From the NCBI GenBank assembly GCA_037126765.1, contig JBBCBC010000007.1:24995667-25059666 (forward strand): a DNA stretch of 64,000 nt, given 5' to 3'. The translations under genes and the position numbers were made by a program. The DNA comes from Stenogyne calaminthoides (lineage: Eukaryota; Streptophyta; Magnoliopsida; Lamiales; Lamiaceae). Below the pieces are notes generated by a model. The model saw only the letters and a program-made list of their open reading frames with translations, did not search any database and was not told the DNA's origin. Positions 33,374 to 45,315 of this stretch are shown piece by piece (position 1 is the stretch's first letter; every line of letters starts with the position of its first letter).

Positions 33374-34969
33374 TGTTGGTCCCGGTGCAAAACCCATGAA
33401 ATGCGAAAAAATCATGTAATGCATATAAAATAGGGGTGAAGGAATGGTGATTCCAATTTTTTTGCTTTTAAATCTATATGATGTGTTTTGCTTATAATTG
33501 AATGCATACGACAAGTAAGAACATAAAGCAATAAAGAACACAACAAAGTATAGTGGTTCGGAGACTCAAGTTATTACATCCACTCTCCCTGTTCCTAGGG
33601 AAATTCCTTCAAACGGGACTTATCACACTCCACGGGAATGCCTATAGATATTTACCGAGCTCTCACTCAAACTGGACTTATCACCCTATCTAGCTCACCT
33701 CGGGACTTATCACCCTCCACGGGATTGCCTACAGATGTTTACCGAGTTCACACTCCAACGGGACATATCACCCTCTCAGGATTTCCTAACAACTACCTCA
33801 CTTCACCACTAGTTATCACTTACGAGAACGGGGTTTGGATTTGGTGTTGTCTCCAACTATGGTGAGATTTTCTCTTACATTTGTTTAGCCTCAATGCTAA
33901 GGATGGGAAAATCTCTCTAAGCTTAGGATATTATATTTGTGCTTAGATCTAGGGTAGAACACTCTTTGAATATATTTGTATATCTACAGATTTGTGTTCT
34001 ATGGTGGGAATGCTTGAGTATATGGCTCTTGGCTCTATAGCATCTTTTTCCACATTCTCCACACTTAATTTGATGGAAGATTTTGTATTTATAGTGTGGA
34101 TTTGAATGTTACCGTTGGAGAGAATCACATTCAAATCCATACTATTCTGTAAGTTCTGCAGTTTTTTTCAGGCTGGTTGTCTTCCTCCCATTGGTCCACT
34201 TCAGCTGAATCTAACGACTATATTCTTCAAGATCTTCTGAGTCTTCAGGATTCTTCTGAGTTTCAGGATTCTTCTGAGTTTCAGGATACTTTTACTCAAG
34301 ATTCTTGATTCAGCAGACTTCTCTTCAGCGGACCTTGTCTGATCAGGTATACCGACACTCAGGCTAACTGAGTTCAGCTCTTCTGACTTCAGACATCCTG
34401 ACCCTCAAGTCACTTTTACTCACTAACCCTCGTCCACTTGACTCAAAGTATCGATTTCTTCTTGCCGATCCGATCGGCGACATCTTCGATCAACATATCG
34501 ATAATAGCATCAGTCACCAGATCGAGTTGACACATTTGATCTCGATCAGTCTCATCTTCTCCTCTTCTGATCAGCAACCTTCTCTTCTGATCTTCTGGTC
34601 AATTTCTTTTCGATCGACATGCGCTTCTTCCGATCACCAGTCACATTTGTCATTCTTACGGTCATTTGAACATGTCCTGCGTTACGGGTATCGTCGGTGA
34701 CTCTCTCCTTCTGATTTGCTGGCTTTAACTTTTTATTCAATTCTAATTTTGCTCAGCTCATCAGTTAACCCGGAACTTATCTTTACTCATCTGATCTCGA
34801 TCAGTCTCATCTGCAGCGTCATCTTATCTTGATCATCTTCGTCTGATTTCATGAGTTCCCCCTTAATTTGTTCTCTCGTTCCCCCTCAACTTGTTATCTG
34901 TAAATTAGCTTGAAAAACACAAGTTGATAATGTTTTGGCATAATTCATCAAAACTAAAATATCCCAACA
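33374..34969 (-). repeat. M3 LTR B, 1596 bp
   Basis: It runs from TGTTGGTCCCGG to ATCCCAACA. Compared with LTR A, the 34425-34700 block is respelled, with CGATC-rich sequence where LTR A has CTGATCAG-rich sequence. Confidence 0.87.
34086..34093 (-). promoter_or_regulatory. TATA box of M3 LTR B
   Basis: TATAAATA on the minus strand next to AATCCACAC. Confidence 0.55.
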
Positions 34970-35103
34970 ATTTCCCCCTTTTTGATAATGATGCCAAAAC
35001 ATTAAAATATATGCATTTTTAAAGAAACGAGTTTTTGTTTAAAAAGATCAATTCAGGTGATCACATTAAAAGTGATCTTTTGAACTCCTGCTCTGATACC
35101 ACT
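34970..35103 (-). other. M3 mini internal region 2
   Basis: 134 bases, nearly identical to 33240-33373, with primer site and polypurine tract at its ends. Confidence 0.87.
35090..35101 (-). other. Primer-binding site, M3 unit 2
   Basis: TGGTATCAGAGC on the minus strand, two bases inside LTR C's end. Confidence 0.9.
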
Positions 35104-36727
35104 TGTTGGTCCCGATGCAAAACCCATGAAATGCGGAAAAATCATGTAATGCATATAAAACAGGGGTGAAGGAATGGTGATTCCAAATTTTTTGCTTTTA
35201 AATCTATATGATGTGTTTTGCTTATAATTGAATGCATATGACAAGTAAGAACATAAAGCAATAAAGAACACAACAAAGTATAGTGGTTCGGAGACTCAAG
35301 CTCCTACATCTACTCTCCCTGTTCCTAGGGAAATTCCTTCAAACGGGACTTATCACACTCCATGGGATTGCCTACAGATATTTACCGAGCTCTCACTCAA
35401 ACTGGACTTATCACCCTCTCAGGCTCGCCTCGGGACTTCTCACCCTCCACGGGATTGCCTACAGATGTTTACCGAGTTCACACTCCAACGGGACTTATCA
35501 CCCTCTCGGGATTTCCTAACAACTACCTCACTTCACCACTAGTTATCTCTTACGAGAATGGGGTTTGGATTTGGTGTTGTCTACAACTATGGTGAGATTT
35601 TCCCTTACATTTCTTTAACCTCAATGCTAAGGATGGGAAAAACTCTCTAAGCTTAGGATATTACATTTGTGCTTAGATCTATGGTAGAACACTCTTTGAA
35701 TATATTTATATATCTACAGACTTGTGTTCTATGGTGGGAATGCTGGAGTATATGGCTCTTGGCTCTGCAACATCTTTTTCCACATTCTCCACACTTAATT
35801 TGATGAAGATCTTGTATTTATAGTGTGGATTTGAATGTTACCGTTGGAGAGAATCACATTCAAATCCATACTATTCTGTAAGTTCTGTAGCTTTTTCAGG
35901 CTGGTTGTCTTCCTCTCATTGGTCCACGCCAGCTGAATCTAACGACTATATTCTTCAGGATCTTCTGAGTCTTCAGGATTCTTCCGAGTCTTCAGGATTC
36001 TTCTGAGTTTCAGGATTCTTCTGAGTTTCAGGATACTTTTACTCAGGATTCTTGATTCAGCAGACTTCTCTTCTGCGGACCTTGTCTCGATCGGGAATAA
36101 TGACACTCGGAGTTAACGAGTTTCAAATTCTTCGACTTCGACATCCCGACCTCGGTCACTTTTTACTCACCGTCGCTCGGTCACTTGACTTAAAGTATCG
36201 ATTTCTTCTTGCTTTGATCCGATCACTTCGTGATCGGACCAAAGACATCTTCGAATCAACATATCGATAGCATCAGTCACCAGATCGAGTTGGCACATCC
36301 GATCTCAATCACGCCCGATCTCGATCGGTCTTATCTGCTCCTCTTCTTCGATCGAAGAACTTTCTCTTACGATCTTACGTCAATTTCTTTTCGATCGGCA
36401 TGCGCTCTTGATCACCAGTCGGCTAAATCGTTCTTCGGTCATCTAACAAGTCTGTTACGGGTATCCGATCAAATTTAACTCTCTCCTTCTGATTTGCTGG
36501 CTTTAGCTTTTTCTTCAATTCTAATTTTGCTCAGCTCATCAGTTAACTCGGAACTCATCTTTACTCATCTGATCTCGATCAGTCTCATTTGCAGCCTCGT
36601 CTGATTTCATGAGTTCCCCCTTAACTTGTTCTCTCGTTCCCCCTCAACTTGTTATCTATAAATTAGCTTGAATAACACATGTTGATAATGTTTTGGCATA
36701 ATTCATCAAAACTAAAATATCCCAACA
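35104..36727 (-). repeat. M3 LTR C, 1624 bp
   Basis: It runs from TGTTGGTCCCGATGC to ATCCCAACA. The block 36085-36480 is respelled relative to LTR A in the same CTGA/TCGA manner. Confidence 0.87.
35815..35822 (-). promoter_or_regulatory. TATA box of M3 LTR C
   Basis: TATAAATA on the minus strand next to AATCCACAC. In minus-strand order this is the 5' LTR, so it is the array's outermost promoter. Confidence 0.55.
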
Positions 36728-37006
36728 ATTTCAATTTAACCAATGGGTTAGAATTTAAACGCAACGGCTGACCCTTTCTAATGTTTCAAGATTTAGCAAG
36801 AAGCTACAATAACAAGTGTTGTCTCTTGCTATACATTTAACAACAACAAGGGCAGTCAACACCCCTTGCAAATAAAACATTAGCAACGCCAGTTATAGCA
36901 AGGACAAAATAACAAGGAGTAACCCTTGCTGATTCTAATAGCAAGGGGGTCAAACCCATATATCAACAATTTCAGCTCTTGTTATTACTCTCATTTTTTT
37001 GTAGTG
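36728..37006. repeat. Right subterminal repeats and terminus of CACTA-like element
   Basis: Repeated AACAAGG/CCTTGCT motifs, many inverted, closing with TTTTTTTGTAGTG at 37006. They mirror 11600-12020. Confidence 0.65.
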
Positions 37007-40000
37007 ATATATGATATAGAATATATCTGCAAAATTTTAGAATTTTTGGCCAAGCCGTTTGTACTAATTAAATCGAATTTTGACAATTTTCGTGAACTTT
37101 AATTGTTGATTACGAATAGTACCAAATGAATTTTGGTATGTTCTTGGTACTGAATTAATCTACCATGGAAGACGATTCCAATGGTATATAATTTGTTAAT
37201 TTTAGTTGAGAAATGAGTGAGATATGATTTTTTGGAGTTTTCACCTTTTTTGGGGCCAAATCGAAAAGTTTCAGAGATTCGAGGAGTGTTTTTTGGAGAA
37301 TTAGATATTCTATAAGGACCTAATTGAAAAATACCAAAACTTGATTTGAATTCGATCTGAACTGGTCCAACTCAATCCGATCCGGTAGTCCGAACTGCTA
37401 AACCAGGTTCAGACCGCGAATCAAGCCACCGTCGCAGCATGGAGAGTTGTGCTTGCGCGTGAACAACACTCGCCAGCGGCGCGTGAAATTCATGCGCCAT
37501 TTTTTATGGCTAGCCTACGGCGCATGGAGTACACGCGCCAGCTGCTGTTCGGCGCGTGTGTGGCGCATGGAGGCGCTTGTGAGTTCGATGTTGGCGTGTA
37601 ATGGCATGTCGGGGCACCTGGGAGCGCGTGGCAGTGCATGGCAGCGCATTTTGGTTGTTTACCGGGCACGTTTGGCAGGTTTCATGCTCGAAAAAGCTAT
37701 TTTCCGGCATCTGGAGGTTTTTTCCGGTGTGTTCGAGCTCATATAATCTTATTTTGGCTCGTTTGGGCTCGTTTTAACTCCGATTTTGATTCCAAAATTT
37801 GTTATTTTCTTATTTTTAAGTGTAGATACTTAATTTGCATAATTTTTTTTTATGTTTGAACTAAGGAAGTTTAAGTATTAAAATGTCTATTAAAATGAGA
37901 ACTATAACTTATCTAATTTCACTTGTGAATTAGCTTATTATGCTTGATATTAAATTTTCTTGCATAATTGTGAGCTCAATGATTCATTTGTTAAATAATT
38001 AAACATTGGATGTTTAATTGGTTGCTCATTTTATAAATATGACTCGATGAAATGAACAATTGTTGTTCTACAAATTCGAGATTTTTTAATGCAATTTTAT
38101 TTAGAATTACATGAAAGACTAGCATACAATTTTGGAACATTAAATTTCTTGACGGAGATGGATAGTTTAATCGCTACTTATTATTATCACATAAAATAAT
38201 TTTGACTTAATAGCTCACGACTTAGTAAGAGTTGAAACTTGAGCCATGACATTTCCAAGAAGACTTATAGTAGTTTTCTAGGACAAAATTATGTTAAAAT
38301 TGGAATTTTTATAGTAATGGTGATAATTTTTATGAGAAAATGATTGATGGATTGGGTTAAGGATTCAAGTAGACAAGTTGTTGGGACGACATGTCTATGT
38401 ATTAAAAATGATTCATTGATCCGGTGTTATTACCTTGAGAGGTAAATGTAACGCTTGAATACAAATCATCACCTAGATTCTTACGCCATATTTTTCCATA
38501 ATGTCAGTACTAAATGTAGTACTTCAAAAGACATGAATGTCAAAGAGGATCCAAACTATTCATGTAAATTACCTGACAGTGATGCTGAAATAAGATTAGA
38601 TTAAGAATAACCTTAGTAGTTGATTTTTAGGCTAATAGTAGCCATTGGATTTTCTTGACTACTTTGAGTTATTATATTGACTCATAACATGATTACGCTT
38701 TATTACGTTTATAATGATAAATGTTATCAATCATATAGGTTCATGCTGTTAAGTAAGAGTTTTAGCTATTTATTGGATTAAAAGCTAGAACTGATTTTGT
38801 TCATGTTCTGGAATTGAGTCTAATTAATGAAGATACTTAATGAGATTGATGATTAATAACTTTAAGTTATTTTTTGATGTCAAATTTTGTATTAAATTTT
38901 TCAGATGTCTATTAGCTTAACATTGTACATATTGATACATAAATGAACATAAACTCATTGAATCACTACAATTAAACCAAACAATAGCTTCAAAAGTTAT
39001 CAACGCCGAGTTAAATAAATTAGAATAAACTCAATGATGATAATTATGACATGTGGCGTCATAATTAATTAAATGTTCTTGAAAAACAAGATGCGTTGAA
39101 TACTATCTACCATGTTATGGAAGATCATTGGATTGAGATGGAGATTCAGATCAAAATGGATCAAAAGAGTTACCTTGTTTGGAATATGAAAAATTACTAG
39201 CTCATGACAAACTGGTGAGCTCGGTTGTAGAAAACATGATCTTTGAGAGTGTGCAACACCTTACAACTTATGATATTTGGTAATATCTGATAAAGAAATA
39301 TGGTAGCACATCACTTTCTGAACAACATCAAATTCTGATCTAACATGGTCAATTCCTTATAAGTGGGATCAGTTGAGGGTTAACACGACCCGTTACGAAA
39401 GTATTATTCAATTCATAAGTTGAGTTGAAGGATGTGGTACTTGGAGATGTCAAGTTTTCATCAAGTATTCTCGTTTCTGAATCAAATTTTTAAAACACTT
39501 CTAACTCTAAACATAAAACATACTGGAAGGAAGGGAGGAAATGACGAGCAGTATATAAAATTAGAAATATTGTATTTAAACTTCAAATTAATCCTAATAC
39601 GAAGAATAATAAGAAGAAGAGATATGCTAAACTAAAAGTAAGATGACATTTAACTTGGTCATTTTAGTCATGAATATCTTGAGTTCAAGAGGGACAAAAA
39701 GAAATTCATTGTAATTTTTTAGTTTAAGCATAATTATCTACGGTGTTGTATTTTTTACTGAATCTTATCCTTGTGGATTATAAATTCAATAAACACAGAC
39801 CATTGACTATCAATATATGGACATTTGATTTACATTTTCATCATGTTCCATGTGGGACGAGATGAAATTATGTGGAAACTAAGCTCGAGTTGAAGTCTAG
39901 GGACTTGTAAATTTGAAATTGACAATGGTCAATGTTTCACACTACATAATGTCTTGTTTTCTTTGGAGATCATTAAGAACCTCACCTCTATATCTTTCTT

Positions 40001-40808
40001 CTTTGAATGGGATGTGTTTTGAAATTTACATTACAAATGGTTGTGATAGTATATACAATGGGCATTATGGTACTTGACAATTATTCTATGTTTTATATGG
40101 TTTTTGACTATAAGAGAACAATTGTTTTAGTATTATGATGATAATTCATGGATTACTAAATATTTGTTCCTTTAATTATGCTTATGTAAATTGTGACATT
40201 TAGCATACTAGCTTTAGTCACATTGTGCGGGACATGAATAACTGACTTGTTAAAGAAGGACTATGTAGTTCATCTTTAAAAGTCGAGTTATCAAAAAGTG
40301 AACATTGCCTTGTTCATAGGTAATCAGAAAACCATTTGATAAAACTATGATTGTTAATTCTTCATTGCAATTATTTTATTTTGATAAATGTGATTTTATG
40401 AATGTCAAATAGCAAATCGTGGAACTTATTGATTTTTCATTACTTAAATTGATAATTTTTCACGTTTTACATGTCTAAAATTTCTCACAAGTTTGAGGCA
40501 TTGGATTGCTTCAAACATTACCTAAATAGGGCTGAGAATAAAAAGACATAACCTTAAAGGTTTTAAGAACCAACATAGGACTTGAATGTTTATCCAAATA
40601 GTTTAAGAAACTATTTAATGAAAATAATATAATACGACAACTATCAAAGCCTTATACACTATTACTTAATGGTGTGATTGAAGAAGGAATGAACGTTGTT
40701 TGATATGATACGATCCATGATGGAACAACTAATTTTTTAACTATCTTTTTTGAAAAGATGAGTTATTTATGGTTGTCTGCATATTGAATAAAGTTATTCA
40801 TAGTTGAT
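37007..40808 (+). mobile_element. Copia relic A: leader and decayed gag/pol
   Basis: DNA resumes relic A after the CACTA-like insertion. 37430-37640 is a GC-rich leader island with repeated GGCGCATGG motifs. Around 39180-39560 scattered frames resemble the copia Gag segment (TYDIW, stop, YLIKKYGSTSLSEQHQIL, later KHKTYWKEGR), but stops occur every few codons. No intact motif of protease or integrase. S-plus inserted at 40809, target TTGAT; the relic continues at 58709. Confidence 0.5.
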
Positions 40809-40974
40809 TGTTGGGAGATGAATTTAATAAAGAAGATTTTGATTAGATCCCAAAACCCCTGAGTATGACATGTTCAGGATAATCTTGATAGTTGAGTCAG
40901 GATTCAGTTTAGAGTGTTCAGGATGTTATCTGCACCATGTATAGTCAGCAGATATAGATCAGGTTAGATTATGA

Positions 40975-41290
40975 AGATTCTGAAGACTCAGTAAGTTTCT
41001 GAAGTTTCAGTATGAAACTGAGAAACTGAAGTTTCAGTATGAAACTGAGAAACTGAAGACTCAGAATGAAACTGAGAAACTGAAGACTCAGTATGTCACT
41101 GAAGACTCAGAAGACACTGAAGACTCAGAAGACACTGAAGACTCAGAAGACTCAGAAGACTCAGAAGACAGTGAAGACTCTGAAGACTCTGAAAACTCAG
41201 AAGACACTGAAGACTCAGAAGATACTGAAGACACAGAAGATACTGAAGGCACAGTAGTTACTGAAGACTCAGTAATCTACTGAATGCTCA
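40975..41290 (+). repeat. CTGAAGACTCAGAAGACA minisatellite in 5' LTR
   Basis: Irregular tandem array of ACTGAAGACTCAGAAG and related units in U3. The homologous stretch of the 3' LTR (56890-57195) has nearly every CTGA/CTCAG respelled as TCAA/TCGA/CTCG. Confidence 0.85.
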
Positions 41291-41745
41291 GTATAACCTG
41301 AATGTTCCGAGGCACTGAATAATATCTATCTGAAGGCTACAAAACTGAGAAAAACGTGAATACTCAGAAAAATAGATGTTGCCCAAGACATTCACATGCA
41401 GACAAAAGGAACTAAAACTAAGTGTTGTTAAGGTTATATCACTCAGAGATATTGACCAAAAAGAGTCGTTGTGTTTGTCTACATTTACTGAAGACAAGAA
41501 CCAATCAGAAGAAGACAGCACTGTACTTTACTGACACTGAAAGCGACAGGTCACTGAAGCATGTCAGTAGTACTATGTTCCAGACTGCAAAAAGTGATGA
41601 GTGGCGACATGAAAGCATATTACCTAAAACATGCAAGGGAGTATTCAAACCCTAAAAATAGTCGTTCATCACACACCATAAGAGGAAACTCATGAAGCTA
41701 TCTCCTCCAACGGATAGTTTTTCAAGAGTAACCTTGGTGATTGCC

Positions 41746-41753
41746 TATAAATA
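41746..41753 (+). promoter_or_regulatory. LTR TATA box
   Basis: TATAAATA in ATTGCCTATAAATATTAGTG, conserved in the S-family LTRs. It is the likely element promoter. Confidence 0.6.
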
Positions 41754-42049
41754 TTAGTGACCCTCTACATTGAAGGTTACGGGAAATTTGTAAGTAACTC
41801 AAGAGCTCAATCTTATTATTTTAAATTGAAGCACTCGAAAACCCAAGAATTTCCCAAGTGCTTTACATTGAAGAGAGCTCATTCACTAAACATAGTTTGA
41901 TAAGATATATCCAAAGCATAGTAGAGATATCCTAGCCTTTGCATTGTACTTATTGTAAAGGATATCTCATCCTAGTTGGAAACCAACCAGAAACCCCAAA
42001 CCCTTTGTAAGGTAGTTTGAGTGTGATTGTTGGTGAGTTGGAGTTGTAA

Positions 42050-42225
42050 AGAGTTAGTAAACTACATTGAGGTAGTCAGAAAACTCTAGAGAAGAAGTGA
42101 GTAAACTATCTTGGATAGTCAGAAAGCTTGTGTGTGTTTGAGTAAGTAAACTACAGTGAGGTAGTCAGAAAACTCAAAGTAGAAAGGTTAGTAAACTACA
42201 TTGTGGTAGTCAGAAAACCTTAGGA
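42050..42225 (+). repeat. GTAAACTAC...GTAGTCAGAAAAC repeats in LTR
   Basis: Four to five imperfect units of about 45 bases, AGTAAACTACATTGAGGTAG followed by TCAGAAAAC, in the R/U5 part of the LTR. They are present again at 57950-58120, and as AGCTTACTAAC / AGGCTGAACTACAC units in S-minus. Confidence 0.75.
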
Positions 42226-42814
42226 AGTGGTTAAGGAATTTCTCTGAAGGTTAGAGAGAGTGGATGTAGGAGCTTGAGTCTCTGAACCACTATAATTGCT
42301 GTGTTGTTTTTTTTTCAGATCTTTGCATTGTTATCATTGCATATCTTTAATCGAAAGCATTATTCATCGATATTCATTGGAACCAATCCAATCGAACTTG
42401 CATCAAACCGATCACAAATTAATCATTGTTTCATTAAAAGGAAGGTTTTCAAAGAAAGCTAAAAATGAGTATAAACTTAGGGCCAACCATTCCAGACACT
42501 TGAGTAGCTAGAAACAGATAGTTACCAAATCCGAACCAACTCTCTATCGAGGGTTCAGTAAGATAGTTATCTGATCCAAGCAGCTCAGGATCTCTGAAAA
42601 ACTCAGGCTCAATTGGGCTAATCTTAAGCTTCTGAAAGCAGCTCAGGATCATTGTCTCAGGTAGACTTTGACTCGTATGCGTCAGGCTTCTCGTACAAAT
42701 CATCGAGACAACCTGACCCATATGACCTCAGTGAAAGAAAAGTTTTAAAAATCACTGAACACGTGTATTCCCCCCCATACACCGGTGAGACTCGTTAACA
42801 CCGGGACCAACAAG

Positions 42815-42826
42815 TGGTATCAGAGC
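42815..42826 (+). other. Primer-binding site of S-plus
   Basis: TGGTATCAGAGC two bases after the 5' LTR end, followed by AGTGG. Confidence 0.92.
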
Positions 42827-43958
42827 AGTGGTTCATCTTGACCATTTGCTTTGGCCATTGTATAATTTGCTGAAAGACTCTGGTGGTCTACTGAACAGAT
42901 CTATTTGCTAAAATCTTACAAGGCTCAGACATCATGCCTTCTAAGAAACTTCCTATGTTCTCAGTTGAGAGCTATGATTTATGGAGATTAAGAATGCAGG
43001 CTCATCTGTATTCAAAGCATGAAAGAATGTGGAGAGTGGTTTCTGAAGGACCATTCAAATTCACTGTTGTGAATCCCAGAAAGTTCTTGGCCCCGAGAAA
43101 ATGATCCCGGCTCAATTTCCAAAGTCTGATGATCAACTTACTCCTGATGAGAGAAAGTTAGTCAATCTTGACTATATTGCTAAAGATACTTTATATAGCA
43201 CTATTGATGATGGTGTTATGGGGATGATTTCTCATTGTGAAACTGCCAAAGAAATATGGGACACACTTGTTGTGATGTGTCAAGGCACAGATCATATTAA
43301 AGAGAACAAACTTTATGTTGCTATTGGAAAGTTTGATAGCTTTGAAATGGAAGATGGTGAATCCATTGACAAACTTGAAGTCAGATTCACTAGCATAATG
43401 AATGATCTGAATGCTCTTGGGAAAAGATACCCACAGAGAGAAGTGGCATTGAAAATTCTTAGAGGACTATCTAAGAAATGGGATATACATGCTGTGGTGA
43501 TTGAAAACACCAAAAATATTGATTCCATGCCATACCAACAAGTTTTCTCTGAGCTGAAAACTTATGAGTTTGTGATTGATAAGAAATCTAAGAAAGCTGA
43601 CAGCAAAGATGATTCTTCATCTAGCAAGAATGTGGCTTTCAAAGCCAAAGAAAAATCCTGTAAGACTAGAGAGTCTGAGAACTCAGTTGCCAAAAATCAG
43701 GATGAGCTGGGGGATAAGCTAGTACTGATGGCAAGGAGGTTTGAAAGACTCAATAGCAGATATGGAAAATATAAAAAATATTACAGGAATCACAGGTACC
43801 AAAGAGACTCAAAAGCTGAGGACAGATCCACTGAGAAAAGAAAGGACCAGAAAGCTGAAGGATCCTCATCCAAAAAGAAGGACTCCAAGACTAAGGAGGA
43901 AAGTGATCAGGATGATGATGCCAACAGATGCTACAACTGTCAAAAGAGAGGTCACTTC

Positions 43959-43961
43959 TAA
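43959..43961 (+). other. Stop codon inside Gag zinc knuckle, S-plus
   Basis: TAA sits between His-Phe and Tyr-Asp-Cys of the CX2CX4HX4C knuckle. The frame is open for about 285 codons before and 169 after. S-minus has TAG at the same codon. Confidence 0.75.
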
Positions 43962-45312
43962 TATGACTGTCCTGAGCTAAGTGCTAAGGAGAGAAAGGAA
44001 AGACAAGCCAAGAGAGACAAGAAGTTCTCCAGCAAGAAAGCCATGATTGCAGAAGAGGAAGAAGAACATTCTGAAGAAGGTTCCAGTTCCTTAGATGAGA
44101 TGTTCTCAGATAGTGACAGTGATGATATCTGTCTAATGGCTGTGGAGGAGGTAAATTCTTCTATCTCTGTTGTTGCTCCTACACAAGCACATGAGTTCTC
44201 AAGTTCTACTGTAAACAGTAACTTTGACCTGATGGATTCTTTTAAGAGTCTTATGAAGGACTATGCTGTGTTACAAGAACAGCTCAATGAAACTCAAGAG
44301 CAGAACAAGGAACTGACTGCTGAGAATTTGAAGTGGAAAGACTCTAAAAATGCTGAGATCACTTCTCAATTGATGGGAACTACTGATGAACTAGATGTTC
44401 TGAAAGTACAACTCTCAGAAAAAGAGAAGGTGATAGAGACCCTAAAAGAAAATGCTTATCAGAACTGAGTTCAATGATCTCTTTGAGAAGCATGAAACTC
44501 TAAAGAAGTGTGAGGATAGTGCGCAGAGAAAGTTAGCTCTATTGAATTCTGCATCTAAAGTGATAGATGAAATTCAGAGTTATCCAAGACCTGCAACTAT
44601 AAAAGCTGGATTGGGATACATTCCAGGGGGAACCTCACAAGGTCTTCTGAATGCTGCTTCTAGTAGCACTAAGACTGTCTTTGTTAAACAAGTGGCAACT
44701 AATCTTCTGACTGAAGAACTGCCCAGAGTTGTAGACAAGGGGAAAGGACCTATGGTTTCAGAAAAACTGAATGTTCAGGGAAAAAAGCCCATACCTCAGG
44801 AAAAGGCTAGAAAACTTGACCACTCAGTAGGAAATCTTTAGGCCAGTACTTAAAAGCCTCAGGCTAAGAATACCAACTTGAAGAGATCTTCACAGAACCA
44901 TCAGAGGAATTTTCAGAAGAGAAACACTCAGCAGAGATATTCTCAACTAAAAAGACCAAGTCTTCAGATTACTGAAAGACCCCAATTTCAGTACAGGCAA
45001 CCCAAACCCCACTTGCCTAAGGGTAAAGGTTTCTTGAACCCAAGTCAGCAGAGACAAAGACCAGCTGCACAAAAGCCAAAGCACTTGAACAAAAGGCATG
45101 TACCCAAGAAGAACTCTAAAGCTCATGTTCATGCTAAGGCTGGCACTCATACACAGGATACTGTCAAGGCACATAGGGTGGTAAATGTGTATGTAGATGT
45201 TTATGGGAGACAAATCAGCCACTCTAAAGTAATTAAAGTTGTTAGGCAGATTTGGATTCCAAAAGGTACAGCTAACCTGGTAGGACCCTACACCAAATGG
45301 GTACCTAAGAAC

Positions 45313-45315
45313 TGA
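45313..45315 (+). other. In-frame stop between gag and pol, S-plus
   Basis: TGA after GGGTACCTAAGAAC and before TCTATTTTTCAGGTGAAAG. Gag and protease share one reading frame across it. The same TGA is present in S-minus. CTGAT plus a pyrimidine run plus CAG also looks like a branch point and 3' splice site. Confidence 0.75.

Larger units (their letters stand above)
31630..36727 (-). mobile_element. Triple-LTR array M3 of the minimal-element family
   Basis: Minus-strand order LTR-int-LTR-int-LTR: LTRs 31630-33239, 33374-34969 and 35104-36727, separated by two 134-bp internal regions with primer site and polypurine tract. Outer flanks GTTTC (31625-31629) and ATTTC (36728-36732) differ by one transition, consistent with one insertion and one target duplication. 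Extra units most simply arose by unequal exchange between LTRs. No coding sequence. Confidence 0.87.
11600..37006. mobile_element. CACTA-like non-autonomous element carrying nested insertions
   Basis: Left end CACTACAAAAAATG (11600) and right end CATTTTTTTGTAGTG (37006) are inverted. Both arms are filled with AGCAAGG...CCTTGCT motifs in both orientations (11600-12020, about 30250-31560, 36780-36990). Subtracting S-minus (12681-28892) and M3 (31630-36727) leaves about 4.1 kb with a minisatellite core and no transposase. Flanking triplets (GCG left, ATA right) do not match, so the expected 3-bp duplication is not confirmed. Confidence 0.6.
40809..42812 (+). repeat. 5' LTR of S-plus, 2004 bp
   Basis: Starts TGTTGGGAGATGAATTTAAT, ends CCGGGACCAACA. 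It contains a GAAGACTCAGAAGACACT-type array (about 40975-41290), a TATA box at 41746 and GTAGTCAGAAAAC repeats at 42050-42240. It is nearly identical to the 3' LTR outside the array. Confidence 0.93.
42934..45315 (+). pseudogene. Gag of S-plus
   Basis: Starts MPSKKLPMFSVESYDLWRLR at 42934. The frame breaks near 43085 (S-minus reads on) and resumes at 43101. The copia Gag domain (to about 43560) includes AKEIWDTLVVMCQGTD, then a Lys-rich region, then the zinc knuckle CYNCQKRGHF, a stop (TAA 43959-43961), YDC, in frame on both sides. An acidic Ser-rich part, a coiled coil (44230-44540) with a frameshift near 44455, and a Gln/Lys-rich tail with stops near 44839 and 44851 follow. It ends KWVPKN at TGA 45313. 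About 790 codons, long for copia Gag and typical of Sireviruses. Confidence 0.85.

Noticed and set aside
37447..37859. 99- and 73-codon frames in the GC-rich island
   Set aside because: They overlap each other and the opposite strand, have no domain and lie in a decayed copia leader.
42815..42826. Initiator Met tRNA gene fragment
   Set aside because: It is the reverse-transcription primer site next to an LTR, not a tRNA gene; the same holds for the other five such sites.
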